IMG/VR virus record: IMGVR_UViG_3300035665_000210
Location: 1-26,231 of that record
DNA: 26,231 bases
From: a virus
Direction: 5' to 3' (one strand)
The notes under the pieces are model-generated. The model was not told the origin of the DNA. It searched no databases and saw nothing but the letters and a program-made list of their open reading frames with translations. Shown piece after piece: positions 18,160 to 22,337 of this stretch (positions are counted from its first letter, which is position 1; each line of letters opens with the position of its first letter). The position numbers were made by a program, and so were the translations under genes.

Positions 18160-18354
18160 GCGGTAAAACCACTTATCAGCACGGCGCTGGCAGGTGATTT
18201 GATACCCTGCTTGCCGTAGTTCGCTGACGATGCTGTTGACTGCGCAGACTCCTGCGCGTTGAATAATATCCAGTGTGGTGTACTCGCCGCCCTTTTTGAG
18301 CAGTTTGTACACCCGCTGGAGCCGGTCCGACTTGTCGAAGTTGGCGGCGTTCAT
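18148..18354 (-). CDS. Small winged-helix DNA-binding protein
   Basis: 68 residues. A basic N-terminal helix (DRLQRVYKLLKKGG) leads to YTTLDIIQRAGVCAVNSIVSELRQAGYQI, where TLDIIQRAGV and VNSIVSELR form the turn and recognition helix of a winged-helix motif, and CQRRADKWFYRL is the wing. This small fold is common in phage regulators and helix-capped DNA-binding proteins. It is the last gene of the leftward operon, its start overlapping the previous stop by one base (TAATG). It may regulate the late genes or serve replication; the target is unknown. Confidence 0.75.
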   Translation of the reverse strand: MNAANFDKSDRLQRVYKLLKKGGEYTTLDIIQRAGVCAVNSIVSELRQAGYQITCQRRADKWFYRLIS

Positions 18355-18614
18355 TAGTTGAAATCCGGAATGTCATCGTCAAAATCCACCGGCTGACGCT
18401 GTGGCACGGTTAGACCTTCTTTAGGTTTCGGGTCGTTCATATATGCCCAGCCGTCCCAGCCACCTTCTTTCAGCGGTATGACATCAAGTTTGAGCATTTC
18501 GCCGTTGCGCGTGGCAATGACCGAGCCGATCCGCTGGTAGCGGTTTTTCTGCTGGCCCTGTGCGTTGGTGTACTGACCGACGATGCAGCTAATTTCTTTG
18601 ATGACTTTCGACAT
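18354..18614 (-). CDS. Small protein with SSB-like acidic C-terminal tip, possible ssDNA-binding protein
   Basis: 86 residues. The body has alternating hydrophobic strands (EISCIVGQYTN, RIGSVIATRNGEMLKLDVIPL) compatible with a small OB-like fold. The end, VDFDDDIPDFN (76-86), is almost the same as the DFDDDIPF tip by which bacterial SSB recruits RecQ, RecO, PriA and exonuclease I. The gene is preceded by a GGAGAG ribosome site lying in the end of the exonuclease gene. Position directly after ERF and YqaJ supports a role in recombination. The binding activity is inferred, not proven. Confidence 0.65.
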   Translation of the reverse strand: MSKVIKEISCIVGQYTNAQGQQKNRYQRIGSVIATRNGEMLKLDVIPLKEGGWDGWAYMNDPKPKEGLTVPQRQPVDFDDDIPDFN

Positions 18615-18615
18615 T

Positions 18616-19236
18616 TCACTCTCCTATGATTTTGCGTAGTGCTGCAACTTTGGCATCGACTTCAGCCAAAAACTTTTTGACTTCAATTTCGGTTTCCTTA
18701 ATCCACTGATCGTCGCGTTCAACGCGGTAGACAAAAAGCTGGGCTTTGGCTGGCATCCGTGGGTCGAATACAACGTAGTCGCACCAAAACCGCCCAGCGC
18801 AGGCCATTTGCCACTGCATTTGCGTGAAATACTTGGATTCCACTGGATCGGCTGACAGCCAGCATTCCAGCGCGGTCTTGCTGTCAGGGCATTTAATCTC
18901 GACCATGCCGTCAGCGCCCACCAAGCCGTCAGGCGAGGCGCCAGAGGCTTCAATCATTGGGTGCGGTATGAAACCCACTTCATCCACTAAAACGCCCTTA
19001 GAGGCTTCGTAAGCCGCCCGTGCGAAGGGTTCCTGATCGATACCCCATTGCATTGCGGCGCTGGTAAACCCTTCGGACTTGGTGCCAGTTACTCGTTCTA
19101 ATACAAGCTGGGTCAGGTAATTAGCGCGGCTGGCGCTGTAGCCGGTTTTGGTCCTGGCTAGTACGTCGGCCACGCGAGACGCGGTGACCTTACCTAGCCT
19201 GGCTGCGAACCAATCTTCTGTGCGTTGCTCATCCAT
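18616..19236 (-). CDS. YqaJ-type phage recombination exonuclease
   Basis: 206 residues, close to the 226 of lambda exonuclease, whose fold it shares. Motifs: RTEDWFAARLGKVTASRVAD at the N-terminus; WGIDQEPFARAAYE with Glu69; GASPDGLVG with Asp103; and EIKCP with Glu113 and Lys115, the PD-(D/E)xK core. Such enzymes degrade one strand of double-stranded DNA 5' to 3' and hand the 3' tail to an annealing protein, here the ERF protein upstream in the operon. The start overlaps the 58-aa gene by 8 nt. Confidence 0.92.
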   Translation of the reverse strand: MDEQRTEDWFAARLGKVTASRVADVLARTKTGYSASRANYLTQLVLERVTGTKSEGFTSAAMQWGIDQEPFARAAYEASKGVLVDEVGFIPHPMIEASGASPDGLVGADGMVEIKCPDSKTALECWLSADPVESKYFTQMQWQMACAGRFWCDYVVFDPRMPAKAQLFVYRVERDDQWIKETEIEVKKFLAEVDAKVAALRKIIGE

Positions 19237-19405
19237 TTTGTTGCCTCGCTTTCATCATTGCGTCCGCTATTTCGTATGCTTTTTCAGCAAACGAATCTAC
19301 AGATGCGTTTACGTTAGACGCTAATAAACCCTGCATTGCTTTGGCTGCAAAGTAATCGCGTAGTTCCATTCCTACGGCCCCGGTGGCTGATGGAAATGCT
19401 TTCAT
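19229..19405 (-). CDS. 58-aa protein between ERF and exonuclease
   Basis: The short frame opens with ATG at 19405, overlapping the ERF stop by 4 nt (ATGA), and runs to TGA at 19229, overlapping the exonuclease start by 8 nt. The product begins MKAFPSATGAVGMELRDYFA and contains AAKAMQGLLA and EKAYEIADAMMKARQ. The LRDYFAAKAMQ...AYEIADAMLKAR pattern is common in small proteins of phage early operons, so I judge this real despite its size. It is helical and probably binds a partner; function is unknown. Confidence 0.8.
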   Translation of the reverse strand: MKAFPSATGAVGMELRDYFAAKAMQGLLASNVNASVDSFAEKAYEIADAMMKARQQNG

Positions 19406-20019
19406 TGGGCTTTTTCCTTTTTAGCGCGTTCGACACGGGTTTTCTTTGCTGCGATTACCTTAGCCTGCAATTCCTGATGCTCACCACAAGCCTCAATCGC
19501 TGCCTTAAATACGACCGCTAATTCCTCGCTGTTGGCGCTGGCATCAATGGCTGACAGGTGGTCGGTAATGTCTGGCAGCGGTTTGCGGCGGCTGGCAGCG
19601 TTGCCATCGTCATCTTCGGGCGCAATGCCGCACGCAGCCATCAGCGAGTATCGACGGGCATAGGTCAACGCCGAGCCGTAGCCTTGTGGGTCATGTTTGC
19701 TGGCCGGAACGTGGAGCTGGCCGCAGGACATAATTTCGCCGCTTTCGTGGACAAACACGGTTTCGATAATGATTCCGTCGCTGCACATACTAGTGCGCTG
19801 GGTCATGGCAATGCCGTGATTATTTAAGGCATCGATAACCGCTTCGACGCAGGCCGACAGGTCGGCGTAGCGTGACCGGAAATGCGGGTTGGTGGCTGAT
19901 TTAAGCGCAGGGCCGAATTCGCGCTGGGCTTTGACAAACGCTGCTGCTACTTTGCTGAATGTGGTTTCCATATATTCCTCTTGTCGCTGTACGGTTTCAT
20001 AAAATTGTTGTTGTGTCAT
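19402..20019 (-). CDS. ERF-family ssDNA-annealing recombinase
   Basis: 205 residues, the same size as P22 Erf. The N-terminal core has FSKVAAAFVKAQREFGPALK, NPHFRSRYADLSACVEAV at about 44-61, and the family signature GSALTYARRYSLMAACGI at 115-132 followed by the acidic EDDDGN. The C-terminal third is a Lys/Glu-rich helical tail. ERF proteins form rings on single strands and promote annealing, acting with the YqaJ exonuclease two genes downstream. The start overlaps the small membrane-protein gene by 4 nt. Confidence 0.92.
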   Translation of the reverse strand: MTQQQFYETVQRQEEYMETTFSKVAAAFVKAQREFGPALKSATNPHFRSRYADLSACVEAVIDALNNHGIAMTQRTSMCSDGIIIETVFVHESGEIMSCGQLHVPASKHDPQGYGSALTYARRYSLMAACGIAPEDDDGNAASRRKPLPDITDHLSAIDASANSEELAVVFKAAIEACGEHQELQAKVIAAKKTRVERAKKEKAQ

Positions 20020-20216
20020 GGCTGCACCATTATTTCTTGCCCTACTGAGGCGGGTTCGACGGTTACGGCTGCGTCTACCATTGCTGGCTTTTCTTCGATG
20101 GGTTGCTCAATTACTGGTGGGTCAACTGGCTTTTGGCCGAGCGTCCAGACCGCTAGGTATCCAGCTACAAATACCGGCACGGCTACGACAAACGCGGTTG
20201 ACTTGAGCAGTTCCAT
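20016..20216 (-). CDS. Small single-span membrane protein
   Basis: 66 residues. A transmembrane helix at about 7-26 (TAFVVAVPVFVAGYLAVWTL) is followed by a Pro/Glu/Val-rich tail (PVDPPVIEQPIEEKPA). The tail probably faces the periplasm or cytoplasm as an extended linker. The stop overlaps the ERF start (ATGA) and the start abuts the stop of the 32-aa gene. It is the second of two adjacent tiny membrane proteins in an early operon, which suggests a host-envelope role such as superinfection exclusion; that is inference. Confidence 0.7.
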   Translation of the reverse strand: MELLKSTAFVVAVPVFVAGYLAVWTLGQKPVDPPVIEQPIEEKPAMVDAAVTVEPASVGQEIMVQP

Positions 20217-20315
20217 TTAGAAGATCGCCATTGCAACCCACAGTAGGACGTAAAAAACGGCGGCGATACAGACTGCCGCCAGTGCTAGGACAAGATCGCT
20301 AGGTTCGCGGTTCAT
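20217..20315 (-). CDS. 32-aa membrane microprotein
   Basis: ATG at 20315 to TAA at 20217. The product is MNREPSDLVLALAA followed by VCIAAVFYVLLWVAMAIF: a short charged head and one transmembrane helix. The start overlaps the preceding stop by 4 nt (ATGA) and the stop touches the next start, the same close packing as its neighbours, which supports translation. Function is unknown. Confidence 0.65.
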   Translation of the reverse strand: MNREPSDLVLALAAVCIAAVFYVLLWVAMAIF

Positions 20316-20494
20316 GCTGTCCTCACTGTGAAGCCTTCGGCCTCAAGCTGGTCAGCGACGATAGGTGCCGCGCTTTTGCGCACCTGGATGCTAATTGCGC
20401 CGTCGAAACGGGCTTTGGCTGCGGTGGTTTCGGCCACGAAGGTGATCGTGGTGTCGTTGAAATCGGAAGGGAGGATAACGAAGTCGATGAACAT
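20312..20494 (-). CDS. 60-aa early protein
   Basis: First full gene after promoter P1, with a strong AAGGAG ribosome site (20501-20506) six bases from the ATG. The 60 residues show alternating beta strands and a helix (MFIDFVILPSDFNDTTI ... PIVADQLEAEGFTV), a compact alpha/beta fold without recognised motif. The SAAPIVADQLEAEGF segment resembles a C-terminal helix-strand unit. It overlaps the 32-aa gene by 4 nt. Unknown function; probably an early accessory protein. Confidence 0.75.
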   Translation of the reverse strand: MFIDFVILPSDFNDTTITFVAETTAAKARFDGAISIQVRKSAAPIVADQLEAEGFTVRTA

Positions 20495-20504
20495 TTAAAG
20501 CTCC

Positions 20505-20525
20505 TTAAAAGACCCGTGAGGGCAT
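20505..20525 (-). CDS. Possible 6-aa leader peptide (MPSRVF) at P1
   Basis: An ATG lies exactly 6 nt after the P1 -10 box, so the transcript would begin at or next to it. The frame reads MPSRVF and stops at TAA just at the ribosome site of the 60-aa gene. The P2 transcript has a counterpart beginning MPS. Translation is speculative; the matching placement in both leaders is the reason to list it. Confidence 0.3.
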   Translation of the reverse strand: MPSRVF

Positions 20526-20531
20526 GGGTAG

Positions 20532-20560
20532 ATATTAAGCTAGGTTTACATTACTGTCAA
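20532..20560 (-). promoter_or_regulatory. Promoter P1 (sigma-70 type) for the leftward recombination operon
   Basis: -35 TTGACA (20560-20555) and -10 TAATAT (20537-20532) are separated by exactly 17 nt, a near-consensus promoter reading leftward. The -35 lies in the last codons of the upstream 58-aa gene. It repeats the P2 design closely, including the spacer segments TGTAAA and AGCT. An operator-like element (20534-20549) lies across the spacer and -10. Confidence 0.85.
20534..20549. promoter_or_regulatory. Operator-like element, copy 1
   Basis: ATTAAGC-TA-GGTTTAC, the weakest palindrome of the three but in the same place relative to the P1 -10 box as copy 2 is to P2. Confidence 0.45.
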
Positions 20561-20722
20561 GCGGTCAATCAACATATAAGCGACGGCGAAGGATTCTGCT
20601 TCTGCCTGCGTGCCGCAGCGTTCTATGGTCTTGCCGGTTTTCTGGTTTTCGCTCGTAGTCCACTCGACCACGCACCAAGTTGGGCGCTGGTCGGCATCGT
20701 CGTAGTATTCAACTGTGTACAT
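20546..20722 (-). CDS. 58-aa early protein
   Basis: The frame could open further upstream, but the ATG at 20722 (MYTVEYYDDADQRPTW...) is favoured because the preceding part would cross a hairpin and reads poorly, and AGGGGC lies before this ATG. The product has beta strands (YTVEYYDD, WCVVEWTTSE) and a helix (AEAESFAVAYMLIDRL), compatible with a small ferredoxin-like or dsRBD-like fold. Unknown function. Its final codons contain the P1 -35 box. It is the second gene behind P2. Confidence 0.65.
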   Translation of the reverse strand: MYTVEYYDDADQRPTWCVVEWTTSENQKTGKTIERCGTQAEAESFAVAYMLIDRLTVM

Positions 20723-20737
20723 GGCTGCCCCTAATAC

Positions 20738-20755
20738 GCCGGGGTTTCTCCCGGC
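20738..20755 (-). other. Intergenic hairpin between two early genes
   Basis: A perfect 6-bp GC stem GCCGGG/CCCGGC with a 6-nt loop lies between the stop at 20763 and the start at 20722. No T run follows on either strand, so it is not a standard terminator. It may protect the mRNA or define processing. Confidence 0.5.
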
Positions 20756-20762
20756 TGATTGA

Positions 20763-20963
20763 TTAAAACGAATAAACATTTTCTGTTTTTTTAAGTCTTT
20801 TTGTTCCCAAAATTCCATGCTCACGATCAACAGCTTGCCAAGAAATGTTGCTAGTTTTCATTTTTCTCCAGCCTTTGCGGAAACTTGGGTGAAATAACTT
20901 TTGCTCCAACCAGTTAAAAGTCGCGCCTGTTTCTAGCAATTCGATCAATTTAGCTTTGTTCAT
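20763..20963 (-). CDS. 66-aa early protein, first gene behind P2
   Basis: Strong AAGGAG ribosome site (20970-20975) before the ATG. The 66 residues are basic: MNKAKLIELLETGATFNWLE, then KLFHPSFRKGWRKM. The ATFNWLE...LFHPSFRKG phrase recurs in small early proteins of other phages as far as I recall, without a known function. A basic helical N-terminus might bind nucleic acid. It lies where a lambdoid phage would often carry cI, but is too short and unlike a repressor. Confidence 0.75.
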   Translation of the reverse strand: MNKAKLIELLETGATFNWLEQKLFHPSFRKGWRKMKTSNISWQAVDREHGILGTKRLKKTENVYSF

Positions 20964-20998
20964 TTTGCTCTCCTTAAAAAGACCGTCGTTGACGGCAT
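20960..20998 (-). CDS. Possible 12-aa leader peptide (MPSTTVFLRRAK) at P2
   Basis: The ATG lies exactly 6 nt after the P2 -10 box. The frame crosses the ribosome site and its TGA overlaps the ATG of the 66-aa gene (ATGA), a layout that would allow translational coupling. It shares the MPS opening and a VF pair with the P1 leader peptide. No direct evidence of translation. Confidence 0.35.
   Translation of the reverse strand: MPSTTVFLRRAK
20983..20995 (-). other. Small hairpin in the P2 leader
   Basis: CCGTC/GACGG with a 3-nt loop lies between the probable transcript start and the ribosome site. The P1 leader has only a weak CCC/GGG version at 20513-20522. It could tune access to the ribosome site. 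Confidence 0.4.
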
Positions 20999-21004
20999 GG
21001 GTGA

Positions 21005-21033
21005 ATATTAAGCTGGCTTTACACCCATGTCAA
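21005..21033 (-). promoter_or_regulatory. Promoter P2 (PL-like, leftward)
   Basis: -35 TTGACA (21033-21028) and -10 TAATAT (21010-21005) with a 17-nt spacer. An operator-like palindrome (21007-21022) fills the spacer and overlaps the -10. It drives the 66-aa gene and, with P1, the recombination operon. It diverges from the Cro promoter 15-20 nt away, so the two must be co-regulated. Confidence 0.88.
21007..21022. promoter_or_regulatory. Operator-like palindrome, copy 2
   Basis: ATTAAGC-TG-GCTTTAC: core AAGC-TG-GCTT is a perfect inverted repeat. It sits in the P2 spacer and overlaps its -10. Related elements are at 20534-20549 (in P1) and 21052-21067 (in PR). Confidence 0.6.
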
Positions 21034-21040
21034 GCTATCT

Positions 21041-21069
21041 TTGCAAAATAATTTAATCTGGCTTAAAAT
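21041..21069 (+). promoter_or_regulatory. Promoter PR-like for the Cro-type gene
   Basis: -35 TTGCAA (21041-21046) and -10 TAAAAT (21064-21069) with a 17-nt spacer. The -10 box ends 6 nt before the ATG of the Cro-like gene, so the mRNA is probably leaderless. An imperfect palindrome TTTAATC-TG-GCTTAAA (21052-21067) covers the spacer and part of the -10. Confidence 0.8.
21052..21067. promoter_or_regulatory. Operator-like palindrome, copy 3
   Basis: TTTAATC-TG-GCTTAAA, an inverted repeat matching at 6 of 7 positions per arm. Its centre is 45 bp from that of copy 2. It is the most symmetric copy and the likely site for the Cro-like protein or a repressor. Confidence 0.6.
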
Positions 21070-21075
21070 CCGCGC

Positions 21076-21231
21076 ATGGATACTAAAACCGCAATCAATC
21101 TAGCTGGCAGCGCGTCAGAACTTGCCAGATTGCTAGGCGTTACCAGACAGGCAATTAGTCAGTGGGGCGAAAAGCTGCCACAGCAGCGGATTTGGCAGCT
21201 ACAAGTATTGATGCCGAGTTGGTTCAAATGA
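21076..21231 (+). CDS. Cro-like transcriptional regulator (51 aa)
   Basis: ATG at 21076 to TGA at 21229-21231. The product contains SASELARLLGVTRQAISQWG followed by EKLPQQRIWQLQVL: a helix-turn-helix (LARLLGVT as first helix and turn, RQAISQWG as recognition helix) with the I-S-Q-W-G phrase typical of the P22 Cro family, which is about 60 aa. It diverges from the leftward operon across a shared control region, exactly where cro sits in lambdoid phages. There is no ribosome site; the probable transcript starts at the AUG. It should repress P2, P1 and its own promoter through the palindromes nearby. Confidence 0.85.
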   Translation: MDTKTAINLAGSASELARLLGVTRQAISQWGEKLPQQRIWQLQVLMPSWFK

Positions 21232-21243
21232 GGAAAAATTAGG

Positions 21244-21249
21244 TATGAT
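21244..21249 (+). promoter_or_regulatory. Possible -10 box for the structured RNA
   Basis: TATGAT lies 6 nt before the first hairpin of the RNA. An upstream TTGGTT at 21219-21224 is 19 nt away, longer than optimal, so this promoter is weak or doubtful; the RNA may instead be read from PR. Confidence 0.35.
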
Positions 21250-21251
21250 TG

Positions 21252-21360
21252 ACCCACGCTTGGCGGCGTGTACAGGTAAGCCTTAGACGGGACTCTGCTG
21301 GTACCTGCCAGTCCGCCAACATCCACACGGATGAGAGTCTCGCCTAAGGCTTTTTTTTTG
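21252..21360 (+). ncRNA. Structured RNA with three-way junction, long-range pairings and terminator
   Basis: Hairpin H1: CACGC (21255-21259)/GCGTG (21266-21270), loop TTGGCG. Closing stem P1: 21278-21296 with 21334-21352, 19 positions with one A-C mismatch and one G-U pair. Inside P1: hairpin P2 CTGG/CCAG (21298-21311, loop TACCTG) and hairpin P3 CATCC/GGATG (21320-21333, loop ACAC). The H1 loop TTGGCGG (21260-21266) is complementary to the junction strand CCGCCAA (21313-21319), and CAGGTA (21273-21278) is complementary to the P2 loop TACCTG (21302-21307). A run of nine T (21351-21359) follows P1. No tRNA features such as a T-loop GTTCGA are present. It could be a cis-acting attenuator or a separate small RNA. 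Confidence 0.75.
21278..21359 (+). terminator. Intrinsic terminator formed by the closing stem of the structured RNA
   Basis: The GC-containing P1 stem ends directly in nine T, so rightward transcription from PR should stop here unless the RNA refolds or an antiterminator acts. This is the position of tR1 in lambda. Confidence 0.75.
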
Positions 21361-21370
21361 GGGAAAAGCG

Positions 21371-21625
21371 ATGTTGAAATTTCAGGCTATCGAAGGTTGT
21401 GAAGCCTTCATTAATGATGCCGGTTGCTTGGTAATTAAGCAATACGATCTAACGATGGGGCAAACAGTCATGGTGATTTTAACGCCTGCGATGGCGTGGG
21501 AAATTGCCAGAATGGTTGATGATTATCACGAAGAAATGATTTTTGCTTGGGCTGATGGATTAATTGAAAGACATGAAAATCCAAAAAATGACGAGGCAAA
21601 AAATGGCACGCATAAGAACCATTAA
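21371..21625 (+). CDS. 84-aa early protein after the terminator
   Basis: The ATG follows GGGGAAAAGCG directly after the terminator T run. The product starts MLKFQAIEGCEAFINDAGCL and continues with two strands (LVIKQYDL, TVMVILTP) and a helix (AWEIARMVDDYHEEMIFAW), ending in a charged tail. It has no recognised motif. It overlaps the O-like gene by 23 nt. Since it is the first gene that depends on readthrough of the terminator, its expression may report the state of the RNA switch. Confidence 0.65.
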   Translation: MLKFQAIEGCEAFINDAGCLVIKQYDLTMGQTVMVILTPAMAWEIARMVDDYHEEMIFAWADGLIERHENPKNDEAKNGTHKNH

Positions 21626-22337
21626 GCCTGAGTTTTGGCGCGACGAAAAACTGTCAACAATTAATGCCGAGGCTGCTTTGCTGGCGGTCGGCCTGCTAAA
21701 CCACAGCGATGATGAGGGCTACTTTAACGCTCATCCAAAGCTGGTTGAATCCGACGTTTTCCCACTTCGCACATTAAAAATTACTACTACCGAACTACTA
21801 CGGGAGTTGTCTGGTATTGGTTATATCGAGCTTTTTTCGGGGTCTGATGGCAAGACTTATGGTCGAGTTGTCAACTTTGAAAAGCATCAAGTCATCAACA
21901 AGAAAACACCTAGCAAAATCAAGGCATTTTGCGATATACCGCACGACTACGGTAGTGATCCGGTAGCCCTACCCTCTGGAAAGGAAAGGAACAGGGAACA
22001 GGGAAAGGGAACAGGGAAAAGGAATAGCGCAACTCCGTTGCGCCCCACCGATGTCGATGAAACGGTTTGGGACGATTGGATCGCTTTGCGTAAACGCAAA
22101 AACGCCGTTGTTTCCGAAACGGTAATCAAGGCTGCAAAAGACGAAGCTGCCAAACTCAACTGGTCGCTGGAGCAGTTTTTGCGGGAATGGTGCCTGCGCG
22201 GTAGCCAGGGGCTGAAGGCTGATTGGATTCAAGGCCAGCCAAAAGTTTACGAAAGCGCCAAAGACCGCAGCCGCCGTGAAATCATCGAAGGATTAACCGG
22301 AAAGAAAAGCCATGACACCACAATTATCGACATCTGA
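21603..22337 (+). CDS. Replication initiation protein, phage O-like with winged-helix N-terminus
   Basis: 244 residues from ATG 21603 (ribosome site GAGG at 6 nt); an upstream in-frame ATG at 21564 lacks support. The opening MARIRTIKPEFWRDEKLSTI and the following HSDDEGYF...LVESDVFPL are typical of phage replisome-organiser proteins with a DNA-binding winged helix at about 1-95. A basic Gly/Lys/Arg/Asn linker at about 128-141 coincides with purine repeats in the DNA. The C-terminal part (VWDDWIALRKRKNAVVSETV, then SLEQFLREWCLRGSQGLKADW) resembles the partner-binding domain of O-like proteins. It overlaps the P-like gene by 26 nt. Confidence 0.8.
   Translation: MARIRTIKPEFWRDEKLSTINAEAALLAVGLLNHSDDEGYFNAHPKLVESDVFPLRTLKITTTELLRELSGIGYIELFSGSDGKTYGRVVNFEKHQVINKKTPSKIKAFCDIPHDYGSDPVALPSGKERNREQGKGTGKRNSATPLRPTDVDETVWDDWIALRKRKNAVVSETVIKAAKDEAAKLNWSLEQFLREWCLRGSQGLKADWIQGQPKVYESAKDRSRREIIEGLTGKKSHDTTIIDI
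21980..22023 (+). repeat. Purine-rich direct repeats, candidate replication origin
   Basis: Within the linker of the O-like gene, the unit GGGAACA or close variants occurs several times (GGAACAGGGAACAGGG, then GGGAACAGGGAAAAGG). The stretch is almost free of pyrimidines on the + strand. Lambda-type phages carry their origin as iterons inside gene O at the same place in the gene. Confidence 0.55.

Noticed and set aside
20723-20830. Longer start for the 58-aa early gene
   Set aside because: The extension overlaps the previous gene, crosses an intergenic hairpin and reads unlike a protein start; the ATG at 20722 is better placed.
21280-21350. tRNA-like outline: GCCTTAG/CTAAGGC as a 7-bp acceptor-like stem
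   Set aside because: No T-loop GTTCGA, no anticodon arm of the right shape, and pairing continues past seven bases into a 19-position stem followed by a T run; a structured RNA/terminator fits better.
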